64,000 nt of DNA from Microvelia longipes (GCA_018340805.1 JACMZG010001863.1:27428342-27492341), one strand, 5' to 3'; shown: positions 47,395 through 58,794, counted from the first letter of the stretch. Program-made: numbers and translations. The notes: generated by a model not told the origin, from the sequence alone.

Positions 47395-48183
47395 TTTTAC
47401 TTTTCCACATTTATACTGTAGGTGTACAGGAAAAATATTGTGTTCACCTAAAAATCCGAAACCGGGATGTCACCGGAATTATCCGTTTTAGGTGTTTTTA
47501 TAACCTCCTGAAAGATTTTTCCAAAGTTGTCGGTATGTGTGGAGTGTATATGTGTGTGTCTGCTATCATCGTAGCTCATGATAAATTTTAACTCTCTATT
47601 TATGCTAGAGAGTTGAAACTTGATACAAAAATCAGTCTATAGGTGTAGTTGTGCTATTCGGGAAATAATTGATTTATGACGTCTTTAATCCGTAATAATG
47701 ACTCATCAAAAATTTCGAAATATCGAAAACGCTGAAAAATATTGCGATCAGATTGATATTCAGAATGCATGACCATGTATAAAACTAACATATGTGCCAA
47801 GTTTTTATCTCATTAAAAGCATTAGTTAAATTTTTATTAAATGACTTGTGTACGTTTTTAAAAAATTGTAAAAAATCTAATTCAGTTAACACTCCGTACA
47901 AGTGTATACCATTACTTAGTAAATAAGTACACTAAGTTTTGTTTCAATACGACAAGTATATCTATGATTTTGGTGGATCATAAAAGTTTAGCAGCATTAA
48001 GCTTTCTCAGTGATGTACGGGTGACCGCTGAGAATTAAACGAATGCTAACACGTGTTGCAGTATAAATTTGGCAAATAGTTTATTCTGAAGACAAGCGAA
48101 GTGAGTCCAAAGTAGAGAGGATAAGCGTACCAAATCCGATGTAATGAGAAAACGTTCCGAGGTTGCCCGTAACCGATTTTTTT
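47395..48183 (+). repeat. RepA, longest copy (about 790 bp)
   Basis: Reference copy. Order: TTTATACTGTAGGTGTACAG; TTGTGTTCACCTAAAAATCC; GAAACCGGGATGTCACCGGA; ATTATCCGTTTTAGGTG; TGTGTGTGTCTGCTATCATC; GCTAGAGAGTTGAAACTTG; AAATCAGTCTATAGG; ATTTATGACGTCTTTAATCC; ATGTGCCAAGTTTTTATCTC; TATATCTATGATTTTGGTGG with ATCATAAAAG; a hairpin at 48006-48032; GACAAGCGAAGTGAGTCC; AGCGTACCAAATCCGATGTA; and CGATTTTTTTAG. No ORF over 70 residues, no TIR or tRNA box seen, so the class is unknown (non-autonomous). Confidence 0.8.
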
Positions 48184-48194
48184 AGTAATACATT

Positions 48195-48300
48195 TGTAAA
48201 TTTGCTTATATGTGGCCATATGCCAAATTGATACAGCGCCGAGGACGCGGAGCGGCCAAGAGGCTGATGACCTTTTGTTTTTAATTGAACAAATCGCAAA
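48195..48300 (+). repeat. RepB copy next to RepA
   Basis: TTTGCTTATATGTGGCCATA then ACAGCGCCGAGGACGCGG and AGCGGCCAAGAGGCTGATGA correspond to the RepB lead and GC-rich part at 8740-8900. It accounts for most of the minus ORF at 48081-48299. Confidence 0.5.
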
Positions 48301-49960
48301 TTAAGGAACCGAGTCTTCCTTGTCGTAGATGTCGAACAAACCTCGGGTCACCTAAGCAACCACCTAAAATCCATATTTCTTATGAAATAAGCTAACCGCA
48401 AATGTAGTTAAGGTGTTGTGAATTAAAAAAGTCCTTGACAAACAAGAAAAGGAATATATGTCAGTCTGCAAATGATAGATCACTAAACATTTATGTTAAC
48501 ATTATTGCTCAATCCATTCAAACAAAAATGTTACCATTACTTAGCAATTGTAGATAAAATAAATTTTTTTAACTTACATTTTTTATCCAAGAAAAAAAAA
48601 TCTTGATTTATTCAAGAAAAAAATAAATAGGAAGGAAAATAAAAAAGAAACCTTTAATAAAATTTATTATATTTATTTTTTAGATGTAAAGCCCTTCTTG
48701 CAAACAGTTGTGTAGAGTTAAAGTCAAACCTGAAGCGTTTTTTCTTACATACATTCCTCCCAAGAGGAATCTTCAGAGCAAAACAAGTTACAGAGGTAGA
48801 TTTCTTTCAGCTGCCAGTTACATATTGATTTAGAGAGAGAGTTCTTGGAGGGATGCAAAGAAATGCAAAGAACAGGAGAATATGTAAAAAAAACTCCAGG
48901 GTTGGAATAAGTGAAAGCTAGACTATGTTATGTATTTATCTTAAGGCCAAATCGACTTCGTACAATCAAATGAATAGCGAATACTTTTATCTCATTTTTA
49001 TTTATTTTTGAAGTGACGTCAAATATTTTTTCACAAAAATAAATGTACATGTATAAATATAGCTAACCTAAATTTGAAAGAAAAATTAAGAAAAATTGAT
49101 GAAGTACCTACAGAAAAACTAAATGATCATAAAATAGATCGGTTTCGGCTGAAAACTTATAATCGGCAGAGGAGAAAATACTTTAACTATGATTAAAAAA
49201 TTCATTATAACTTTGTAAGGTTAAAATTTTTTGTGATTGATTATTTTTTCTTACACTTTGTTGCCATAGACTGCTATTTATTTTCGTTTTACAATTTTAT
49301 ACCATTATTATCACTATTATTTATTTCATTATTACATATTATTATTCATTATTTATTATAATATTTATTTATTCTTTATTGAAAACTTTAAATTATCTTT
49401 CACACTAATCAGTTTATAATTTATACCATATTTATTATTACTGACACAGTATATCCATTTTTCCTTCTTCAGTTACACTTGAGTTATACTTCTTATAATT
49501 CTTTAGTTTTAATTTATAATCGATTGTTCTTTTTGAGTTAAATTGAGGTGTTCAAGCAACCTGTATACTCAGCTACAAGTATACTTTGTTGAGTTTTTAT
49601 TTTAAATATATTCATTCATTCATAAATTTATTTCTACAACCAAATAACTATTTATCGATAAATTCAAGAAGATTGCTAAATGTGCAACTTAGTTAAACTT
49701 GATGTGCATCAAGTTTATTAAGTCTAAGCAGGCCCGTAGCCAATCAAAACGTATTGAAACGAAACTTAGTGTGCTTATTAATTACCTAAAGGTATACACT
49801 TGTACCAAATTGGATTATTTTCTGATTTTTTAATTTTTTTGTAAAAAACACAAGTCTAAGTACACTTAGTAACAAGTACACAAGTTATCTAATAAAAATT
49901 AAACTAATGCTGATAATGGGGTGATACTATACACATATAACTAGCAGAAATACACACCTA
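48301..49960. other. No gene; possible LINE 3' end at 48690-48790
   Basis: The minus strand at 48695-48790 has CTGAAGATTCCTCTTGGGAG then GAATGTATGTAAGAAAAAAC. This resembles the CTGAAGATGxxTxxxGAAACG phrase near 3' ends of several LINE families, but no ORF is attached. 49300-49400 is low-complexity ATT-rich DNA. Confidence 0.3.
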
Positions 49961-49969
49961 TACACTATT

Positions 49970-50170
49970 TTTTTTTACGAAGTATTAACTCTCTAGCATA
50001 AAAACACTGGGAGTTTTGATAATGATAACAGACACACACAGACAGACAACTTTGTGGAGGTATTAAAAACACCTGAAACAGATGATTCCGGTGACATCCT
50101 GGTTTCGAATTTTATGGCAACACAATACTTTTTATTTACACCTACGGTATAATGTGGAAGTAAAAATATA
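49970..50170 (-). repeat. RepA copy, 5' half
   Basis: Minus-oriented: GAAGTATTAACTCTCTAGCA, ACACTGGGAGTTTTGATAAT, CACACAGACAGACAACTTTG, ACACCTGAAACAGATGATTC, CGGTGACATCCTGGTTTCGA, AACACAATACTTTTTATTTA. Confidence 0.75.
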
Positions 50171-50499
50171 CAAAACGTATGGTTTCACACGCTAAATTGA
50201 ATCTGCAAGGAAATATCCGAAATAGGGTACTAAATCAAATTTAAAAATTGATTTTTATTGTGTTTTTCCAACCGAGTTTTGTCCTATATAGCGACAATAA
50301 AATAATTTTATTAATGCCAATATCATAAATCATGTTAGAAATGTGTTTATAAATAAGGATGTGTTGATGTAGTAAGAAATTTCCTCCAATTTTCACTACG
50401 CATCGTATCCTGTAAGGGGGTTCCCTTCAAAAACTTTATATTCTCAAGAGACCTACAAAACCCCTTGCAACGACTCCCTTTCGTCTTTCAACCAAGTAA

Positions 50500-50823
50500 A
50501 AGGTATCTAAAGTCTATTTCATTCCTTATAATAGGGATTTGCCACCCTATCGCTCAACAACTCCCGAGAGTTACATATCTGAAATTAGTTGCTTCGAAAA
50601 TCCCCCCCAATATGGCACGTCATCGCAGCCCTATCAGCAACATAATTTTCCCCCTCTTCCTCCTTGTTATTCAGTGTTAGTTTGTCGATGCCATGTTGAC
50701 TTTCGTTCCCTTCATATTAAGTACTTTGATGGTTTTTCGTTAAGGTCATTTATTATCATTCTTCTACCCTTATGCTGCTCGTTATTTCCCCTGACTTTGT
50801 TAATATCCTGGAATCATCCTTAA
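50500..50823 (+). other. Coding-like patch, Pro/Ser-rich
   Basis: The plus frame from about 50510 reads VYFIPYNRDLPPYRSTTPES, then YISEISCFENPPQYGTSSQ and PYQQHNFPPLPPCYS before turning hydrophobic and stopping at 50821-50823. Proline, serine, glutamine and tyrosine richness is unlike local junk. TTCATTCCTTATAATAG|G at 50534 is a fair acceptor. No good donor follows the rich part (TCA|GTGTTAG is poor). It may be an exon of an unknown gene or a decayed transposon gene. A second frame (50465-50680) overlaps without coding character. Confidence 0.35.
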
Positions 50824-51177
50824 GCGTTTTTAAGAATATCGTGACTAATGGTATTTTATAAAGTACGGTTAACTTAATATTAAAAACAAATTAAAACAAG
50901 TCTAACTCTAACCTTTAATATTTAATCTAATCAGTGGAGAACTGTATAACTAACCAAGAAAAGCAAGTGACAATCAAAAATAACAAACGAATCATTCAAA
51001 TATTGTATGCAGTAATTAACAACAATATATGAGCCATTATTGAAATAATAATACACCAAAGCATTATTATATCAGTACTAATTGAGAGGTATGGAGTAAA
51101 GAGTGTCTAAGTATTCTAGACAGACAACCTACTAGCTGTGTGAGAGAAACTCAATCTAGTGTCTAATATCAATTACA

Positions 51178-51270
51178 ATCAGATCTAGGGTTGAATTTCG
51201 GCTGAGACAGTATCTGCTGGTGTAGCAGAAGCAGAGATAGTCTCAACCGAAATTCAACCCTAGATCTGAT
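51178..51270. repeat. 93-nt near-perfect hairpin
   Basis: ATCAGATCTAGGGTTGAATT (51178-51197) continuing to TCGGCTGAGAC pairs with GTCTCAACCGAAATTCAACC then CTAGATCTGAT (51240-51270), one mismatch in about 31 bp. The stem continues imperfectly (TATCTGC / GCAGAGATA) to a loop with GGTGTAGCAGAA. A second hairpin, TTCTGCTA-CTC-TAGCAGAA, follows at 51302-51320. Possible pre-miRNA-like or siRNA-generating hairpin, or a short foldback transposon. Confidence 0.7.
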
Positions 51271-51980
51271 CGGCATTGCTTAGTGACTTGTACTAATATT
51301 GTTCTGCTACTCTAGCAGAAATTTAAAAATCGCCTAGTAATTAGCCTAATTTAAAAGCAAGTGATTTACTAGGAACTGATCAATTATTACACTCTCAACT
51401 CTATCTTAAAAGCAATATTCATTTAAGTATCATCGTTAATGACTAGAGAAGTAAAACCTAAGATAAAATAAATCAAGAGGAATATCCAGCACACAAAGAA
51501 ATACAATTCTAAAAATTTAATTTAAACAAAGCCACAGCAGGTATAAATTTTAATTTATAGATAAAGATAAAATTAATTTATGTATATGTTTCAATATACA
51601 GATCAAAGTTAAGATGGTTAAAATTATTATAAGACTTTTAGATCTCCAAGTATTAAGCACAGATTTTGATTACAATTTATTCGAATAAACCATGTAACAC
51701 TTTATAAACTACATTTTTTCGAAATGACTTTTATCCAATTAAATTATGATTACTTAGGTGTGATACAATGAGTTTTATATGAAAAATTAATATTAATATT
51801 ATTATTTATATTAATTTACAACAAGTAATAAACTTTAAATAATAATAATGTGAATTATTTAATTTACGACAAATGAGAAGTTTGTCACATCCACAGAAAG
51901 AAGCGATTTTAGGCGAATAATCGGTAACGGACACAAATCCATTTTAGAGGTCCCTGATCAAAAAAAAGGTGATTTTAGTA

Positions 51981-52175
<195 letters not shown>

Positions 52176-52299
52176 TTATGTGTGTGTGCCTATGTATTTC
52201 TATTGGATTCCTTGTAAACCAGTATTTTTAAATGGATTAATATTTTGAAATAAAACTTTGTAAAACATTTACCTTAAAGAGGACAGATATTTTATAAAA

Positions 52300-52500
52300 A
52301 AAAACCAGGTTGTTGTGACGTCGTTAATCCGGTTAGTTGAGCAAGCATGTCTTTCAAAAAACCAGTATAATCAAGAGTAGACATTTGTCGCCAAGAAAAA
52401 TGTCTTTATTTACGTTTTTATGGAGCTGAGTTGAATCTAAGTGGTCCGATGCCAACCAAAAAGTTGGTAAACTGTGGTAAATAACGGGAAACCCCAAATA
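52300..52500 (-). repeat. RepE dispersed repeat copy
   Basis: The inverse of 36060-36400: AACCAGGTTGTTGTGACGTC, GTTAATCCGGTTAG, AAGTGGTCCGATGCC, GTGGTAAATAACGGG. Small hairpins AGCGAAATGC/GCATTTCGCT (52546-52574) and TAGCGAAGGG/CCCTTCGCTA (52614-52641) follow just outside. Confidence 0.55.
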
Positions 52501-52689
52501 CAGTTGGTAGACATACCCAATGACTTGTTTTGTATCATAAAGGCAGCGAAATGCTCCAATGTTGCATTTCGCTAAGGGAGAAGATAGAGTTAAGAATAAC
52601 TTGAATAACCTTTAGCGAAGGGAACACAATCCCTTCGCTACTAACTTTAAATCCACGTGTATCGTAAAATGTTCTCGTTCTCCTTCTGT

Positions 52690-52875
52690 ACAGATTGTAC
52701 TTAAAAAAACACCCCTGTTTTCCAACATAGCTATGACTAAATTTAGAGGTAAAACGAAAACTAAGTATATGTAGGTCATGTATTACGTTTATGATAAAGA
52801 AAAAAAAAAGGTTTTTTAAGGTGGATGGAGAAAAAGTACAAAGTTTTAACAGAATACGTCCAAAAAGGAAGGCCT
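52690..52875 (+). pseudogene. Degenerate coding-like sequence, unidentified
   Basis: The plus frame after a pyrimidine-rich CTTCTGTACAG reads IVLKKTPLFSNIAMTKFRG and KTKTKYM, then TAG, then VMYYVYDKEKKK. After a shift in the A9 run (52801-52809) it reads GFLRWMEKKYKVLTEYVQKG then RPVEQPYL-stop. One stop plus one frameshift between good segments suggests a decayed gene. I do not recognise the family. Confidence 0.3.
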
Positions 52876-53214
52876 GTTGAACAACCATATCTTTAACCTT
52901 CTTCAGAAGAAAACAGTTTTAAGTGAAAAAATAAACTTCGATAGGATAAAAAACCAAAATAAAAAAGAAGTAAGAAAAAACCTAATCTACCTCATCCAAG
53001 TTTTCTCGTGAAACTTGGATGAAGTGAAAAATAGAAGACGAAGGAATCTAATACCTAGATGAGTTTCAGAGAAAACTTACATTTATTAGCTCCACTAAGT
53101 CTTGAAAAATAACTTTACTTTTTGATTAGAAGATTTCGGGATTACATTTTTCTTTATTTTGAAATATAGAATTTTAAAGTTAAAAAACTTAAAAAATAAG
53201 AACAGAGAAAAAAG

Positions 53215-53640
53215 TGAAAAATCGGATACGGGGTTCCTCAGAATTTCTCACAACTTGGGATCTGCTTTGTTCGTCCTCATAATGAAATGGTGGCCAGAAC
53301 ATCAGAATTAAAACTTGCCGCCTGCTTAAAGCGTAATAATTTTGATCTCACTTCAATCGACCTCAAATTAAAGGTATCCTTTGTGAAAAATACTTAGGAA
53401 GGCCTAAAACACCTAAAACGGATAATTCCGGTCACATTCCGGTTTCGGATTTTTTTGCATACACAATACTTTTCCTATATACCAATGGATAGAAAGTAAA
53501 AAATATGAGAAAAAGTAAAAATGTGCATCAAAAACGTTATAAAAACTACAGAATATCTTAACATCTTCTAAACAGATAATTCTGACAAAATCTGGTATTG
53601 GATTTTTCAGGAGAACACAATACTTTTTCTATATACTTAA
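53215..53640 (-). repeat. RepA pieces, minus orientation
   Basis: 3' end first (ATCGGATACGGGGTTCCTCA, TCTGCTTTGTTCGTCCTC), then 5' parts twice: ACACCTAAAACGGATAATTC with CGGTCACATTCCGGTTTCGG (53408-53455), and again AAACAGATAATTCTGACAAA with TATTGGATTTTTCAGG (53568-53615). It is thus a partial tandem of the 5' region, or two insertions. Confidence 0.65.
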
Positions 53641-53942
53641 TTAGTAGGTAGGGGGATATTAGTAGAGTAAATAGAGGTAAATAAGTAGTATAATAGGGGG
53701 ATAATATGCTTCCATTATTAGGGGGGGGGGGATAATAGTAGTGTAAATAGGGGTAAATAAGTAGTATAATAGTGGGATAATATGCTTACATTAGTAGGTG
53801 GAGGGTTAATAGTAGTGTAAATAGGGGAAAAGAAGTAGTATTATAGGGGGATAATATGCTTACATTAGTAGGAGGGGGATAATAGTAGAGTAAATAAGGG
53901 TAAATAAGTAGTATAATAGGGGGATAATATGCTTCCATTAGT
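53640..53942. repeat. 75-bp G-rich minisatellite
   Basis: About four units, each GGGGGATAATATGCTT(C/A)C ATTAGTAGG, then GGGATAATAGTAG, GTAAATAGGGGTAAATAAGT and AGTATAATA. Spacing of GGATAATATGCTT is about 75 bp. A run of ten Gs lies at about 53722-53731. Strand composition is very purine-skewed. It ends exactly where the SINE begins. Confidence 0.9.
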
Positions 53943-54142
53943 AATCCCTGCATGAACCACCTTGGGTGGTAGTAGCAACCGTTACGCTCAAAGTGTATTC
54001 TAAAGCTGGCGATCATTTATCTAAACAATAATCTTCTATAAACTGAGAGCGTAGTCTGGGATGCGAACCCCAGACCTCCGTGGGTGTCAAAGGTCAGTGT
54101 AAAGACTAACGCCTTAACGACCTTGGCCACGGAGGCGGCTAT
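53943..54142 (-). repeat. tRNA-derived SINE
   Basis: Minus-oriented. Head GCCGCCTCCGTGGCCAAGGT with CGTTAAGGCGTTAG, box B GGGGTTCGCATCCCAGAC, then CGCTCTCAGTTTATAGAAG, TTTAGAATACACTTTGAGCG and TAACGGTTGCTACTACCACC. It preserves the best tRNA-like head of the family here, with box A TGGCCAAGGTCG. The 3' GAGCCGCAAGGCTC tail is missing because it joins the minisatellite. Confidence 0.8.
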
Positions 54143-54144
54143 AT

Positions 54145-56260
54145 AATCACCAAATTAATAAATTTGACACTCTAAAATTTTTTGTTTAAATATAACCTTA
54201 CTTTATCCCAATATAGGTCAAAAATAAAAAGAACAAAATCAAAATGAAAAACGTATGTTACAAAACTCGTGCCGTTTCAATCCCAAGTCCAGAAAACTTT
54301 TAACTCTAGAATGTGATTTTGGTAGCAGTTCCTTTTCTTTTTATGAGGTGGTTAAAAAACAACAGTTAAAAAAAGTTGTTTTCTTTTGATATCGATTTTA
54401 CATATTGTAGCCATGTTTTAACGTTTTCAACCCTCGCATAAAAAAAACCATTTAAGTGCCTTATACTGTGACCCATTTTTAAAATTTAAAATTTGAGATC
54501 TTGGACGGAATAAAAATTAGATGAGAAATGTTGCCTTTATTACATTGCAAGAACTGAGTAGCCAGCCTTCCTCCAAATCTCTTTAAGCAATTTAGCAATT
54601 TTTTTATCACTTTACTAAGTTGAAAAACTTTGTTTTCCCAAATTGAAATTAAAAAAGAAATAACATATAACATGATCAATAGTCTGCTAAGAAACGAAGA
54701 TCGAGGAAGACCATTAACTCCAACTTGAAATAAGTCCATCACTCCAAACCCAAATCTTAGATTCTATAAATCCTCATCTATAAATAATTGTGTATACTTT
54801 AAAAGAAACTTTCTTTATAAATGTATTATTTTCTTATCTTTCCCAAAGTCAATTTCGGTTTTGATGACACTGCATTAGTTCCATTATCTTTTTGTTAGTG
54901 GTTGTGCATTTTATCTATCATTTATTACAAGCCAATCGTCTTTTATAACCTTATCTAAAAGGAAGTAGAAAGGGTGGTTTTGTCCACCCTACTGGTAACT
55001 GTATCAAAGTCTTACCATCTTATTTCCTTCATTTACTCAAGGGATAGTGATGACCCTTCTTATTTTTTTTTAGTCTTCTAACCTTTTTTAACTTTATCTA
55101 TTATTCACTTTTTAATTAAACCTTCAAAGAGCAAAAACAATAGGAAGCGAAGGAAAATGTAAAGGCTTATATAACGAGAATAGGAGGCTAATCAGAATGG
55201 GGCACCGAGTGAGGTACACTTTTCTATAGTGAGGCATTTCTTGCCTATATCTGTTATAATACCCTCATCCCTTCAACCGTCCTTTCCAAGTATTTTATCA
55301 GTTTTACCCTTCTCTCCTCATACTGGGTTATAGAGGAAACCTAAACTCCAGGAGAAACCAACAATGAACTTCCCACTCAACCTCCTCAAACCATTAAAAC
55401 TTATCTGATTCATTACTATAGCCCTACAGCTGGACGCTTTTAATGAATGCGCTATAAAACTCTATTTTTCCATCCCCTCTTTTTCTTTAGCCGCAAGGAT
55501 CTATCCCTTTACGTCTTTTTAAAGTATAAAAAGTTTTTATAAAAAATCAATATTTAAAGACAGTGATGGATGAAACTAAAACAAAATAGATTTGACTTCA
55601 GTTATCAGATATTTATAATTAAAAATACCTTTACTTGTTGATAATTTTCAAACAATCTAAAAATTGTTTGACATTTAAACACCCAAAACAGAAATTATGA
55701 AAAACAGCAAGACTTCAAGGTTTAAAATTATTACATTCTAATACATGACACCTGTTTTACCACTGGGCTTCTAGCTATAATACCTCCATGGAAAATTTGG
55801 GACTTGAATATCTTTGCATGGAAGACATCCATGAGGGACACCCAAAATAGTTTATACCGCGGGACCATTCACAGGAGTGTATATTTATTCATTTTAAGAA
55901 TTTATTGGGATAGGCATTTTGTTCACAATTACACTGATAACAAAATCACACAAATTTATTTATTGTAGCCAACTTGTGGGTTTAACATTTTATAAAGGGT
56001 AAGTATACGGTTAACAAAGATTAAAGGGTTGAAATAATTTTTTTTAAAATATTTATAAAATTATAATTTGTGTTAGTCTTCATGATAGCAATAAAATTAT
56101 GTAATATTTATAAAAATAAGAAAACTTTTAGTGTAAATTTAAAATAATAAAAATAAATTAATCCAACTATTGTTTTGTGGCATATAAAAGGATCACGAGA
56201 ATTAGACAAAAACCAGTTAGTTAAGTTTTTTGTTTTTTGTAGAGAATACCTTTTATTCTA
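54145..56260. other. No gene established
   Basis: Somewhat pyrimidine-rich at 55200-55500, with a possible plus-strand acceptor (TCTTTTTCTTTAG|CCGC, about 55488) but no coding frame after it that I would defend. The minus ORF at 54479-54742 and a minus patch at 55755-55850 (GVPHGCLPCKDIQVPNFPW) lack splice context. Confidence 0.3.
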
Positions 56261-56284
56261 TAGGAAAAAATAGCCTAAAGAGAA

Positions 56285-56620
56285 AATGAAAGAGTTGTAA
56301 CAGGTAGGTTTAAAACATCTAAAGAAGTAAATAACATTTTAACTGAAGAAAGGTCTGCAAGGCCACCTAACAACAGTTTTCTTGTGATTAAAGGCAGAGG
56401 AATGTAATCAACGAAGGTTCCAGTTAATAAAAAGGTACATTCACTATCTTTTCTTTTAGTTTTTTATTTTTTTAAAAAGGAAATGTCTCTTGTCCTTTGC
56501 AGAAAATAAGATGGTTGTACAGTCAGCAAAAAGAAAAGTTCTCATCAAGAAAAAGACAAAGACTTAAAAAAATGGTAGCTTTCTTTTAGCTCTAATTCTG
56601 GGTTTAAAAGAATCATCAAC
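56285..56620 (+). pseudogene. Degenerate coding-like sequence, maybe transposase
   Basis: The plus frame reads ENERVVTGRFKTSKEVNNIL, then TEERSARPPNNSFLVIKGRG and M-stop at about 56404-56406, then STKVPVNKK in the same frame. AAG|GTACATTC and CTTTGCAG|AAAATAAG could bound a short intron, after which KIRWLYSQQKEKFSSRKRQ stays open in phase. The Lys/Arg-rich sequence with an ARPP word recalls the DNA-binding part of Tc1/mariner-like transposases, but this is an impression, not a match. Confidence 0.25.
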
Positions 56621-57189
56621 TGAATGACCTGTAGGCATCAAAAAGGGAAACTGAACAAGAAAAAACACAACTCCTACGTATGTTTTTAAATGAAACAATA
56701 GTCTTAGCGAATTTTTAAAGGAAAAGTTAACAATTATTAAGTTAAAAAATACTTTTGAAAATGGAGAGCGTCAATATTTTAGATTTGTTTGCAACGTTTG
56801 AGGAAATAACTAAGATTATTCCACTAACAGTTCCACACAAATAGAGTGTTTATATTTTTTATTATATTTAGTACTTATTTTTAATTGTCCTTGCATCACC
56901 TTGCTATCGTATATTAGCAAAAATATTTACTACCAATGCGTATGAAAACTCTTTAAGGCTTTCTCAAATCGTAATGAAACATGTTATAAAGCGAGATTTT
57001 GGGAAGGTTACGAAGCCTATTATTTGTAGAAAATTTTATAAGTCACGAACCAAAGGTACTGTACCAAATTTTAACTCATTTAGGTGACTTTCCGATTATG
57101 AACAATTTAGAGAAACAAATTGAACACATTCAAAACAGTGATGCGATGAAAATTCGCTAGATACATAACAAAATGCCTCATGTAACAAT

Positions 57190-57420
57190 AAATACTAAAA
57201 CAACGACTGTGTGGCCCCAAAGAGACCATATTAAGCCGCTCACCTGGCCTGTGAGGCAAGGTAAAGAAAATTCCCTAAAACATTTTCCAATACGCCATGT
57301 GACAACAAATATATAATAAAACAAGAAATAATACGAGGCAAAAACAATGTGGCCGCGAAGTGGCCCGAGATAACGACGCTGGGGAACGGCTGTGGGCCAA
57401 AATCCCGTGTCCCGGTTAAT
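57190..57420. repeat. RepB-like GC-rich units, imperfect tandem
   Basis: Two units about 145 bp apart: GTGTGGCCCCAAAGAGACC (57209) and ATGTGGCCGCGAAGTGGCC (57350). The second is the inverse of CGCTTCGCGGCCACAT at 8825. The 91- and 62-residue minus ORFs here read through the repeat and have no known motif. Confidence 0.5.
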
Positions 57421-57424
57421 GAAG

Positions 57425-57690
57425 TCAAAAAAAATATTTTTCAGGCAACACAACTAGATCTATATATTTATGTTCGTGAGTTTCAACTCTCTAAAATAAA
57501 AACGCATTAAGAGATACAATGGTAACATATTCTCACACATCCACATACAGACAAACAACTTGGCAAAAGCTACCCAGGACGTCTTAAAAACACCCCAAAC
57601 AGATAATTCAGGTGAAACCCCGGTTTAGAATTTTCAGTACAAACACAATACTTTACTTATATACCTACAATATAAATGAGAGAAACTAAA
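57425..57690 (-). repeat. RepA copy, 5' half
   Basis: Minus-oriented: AGGCAACACAACTAGATCTA, GTGAGTTTCAACTCTCTAAA, ACAGACAAACAACTTGGC, AACAGATAATTCAGGTGAAA, CCCCGGTTTAGAATTTTCAG, ACAATACTTTACTTATATAC. Confidence 0.75.
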
Positions 57691-57699
57691 AAAGGATGT

Positions 57700-58790
57700 C
57701 TACAAATTTTCAATTATCTTCGACAAATAGTGAAGGATTCGGGGAAACCAAAGAAGGGATAAGGTAGCACAATGTGAAGAATAGAGAAGAAAGATATTTG
57801 TGTCAGTTGAAAATACATTTTTAAACTTCAAGTATTCATTTAACTGTATATATACTTGTATTGAAATTTAAATTAATTATATGACAGATACAGATAGAAA
57901 CTCCAAATACATTGATAAGGTTATTATAAAAGCACAAGATATGATTTCGTGATAAATTCGAAACAATTTAAAAAGTAGAAAATTAAATACGACTGATAAA
58001 TATCCTAAATTGCCTAAAATTTCCTCTTTTCATGCTGATTGTGACTTTAGATACTATTTGCAAATCTGTTTTCCCACCCCAGCTACAGTTCCCTCCCTCT
58101 ATCTCATAGTAGGTTCTCTACTGTAAAATATAATTAATATATTCAATTTCTGAAAATTCGCAAGGGAAAATAAAGTCAGGGTTTTAAGCTTGATTTAGAT
58201 AATAGCGTAGATGCTTCAAAAGATTAAACGTCTATGTTAATTAAATTTGGACTTTTTTAGAGTTGACCACTTTTTCCATTTTTTTAAATAAAATTTATCT
58301 CTTCCTTGCTGTTTATTAATTCATGATTTGGTGGACAAATTAAAACTGAGTTGTTAAATACCCCCTAATATATAAACCAGAATTTGGGATATATTAATTT
58401 TTAGATATTACCGAGTGTTTCAAAATATGAATAGTTGACATGATATAATACACCTAGGAAATGTAACAAGCAAAACCCTATCTAGGAAATTTTCCATCAT
58501 GCGACATTCGTCATTATTGATGGATCATCATAATGTTATGTTCCGCTCTGTTTCGTGATGTCTAACTTATCAGAACGCTTACAGAGAGGGAACCCATCTA
58601 CATACTGACTCCTCGATCCTGCTTTACAGAAATGATACAACTTATAAATGACTTTTTACAATTTTAATTTTAAATTAACGAAAATAAGCTAATAAGATTC
58701 TGATATTTGTTGGTCTTGTCTAGGACTACATATCTTACGTTTCAACTCAATCCAATAATGTTTTGTTAATAATGTCATACAAATATTTTC
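57700..58790. other. No gene seen
   Basis: AT-rich. CTGAAAATTCGCAAGG at 58151 is a RepD-type word. Confidence 0.4.
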
Positions 58791-58794
58791 TGAG

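Noticed and set aside
52535..52888. 117-residue minus-strand ORF
   Set aside because: Hydrophobic, low-complexity translation opposite a plus-strand coding-like patch with better composition; no motif.
57178..57453. 91-residue minus-strand ORF with GC-rich sequence
   Set aside because: It is covered by two RepB-like units; the translation has no recognised domain.
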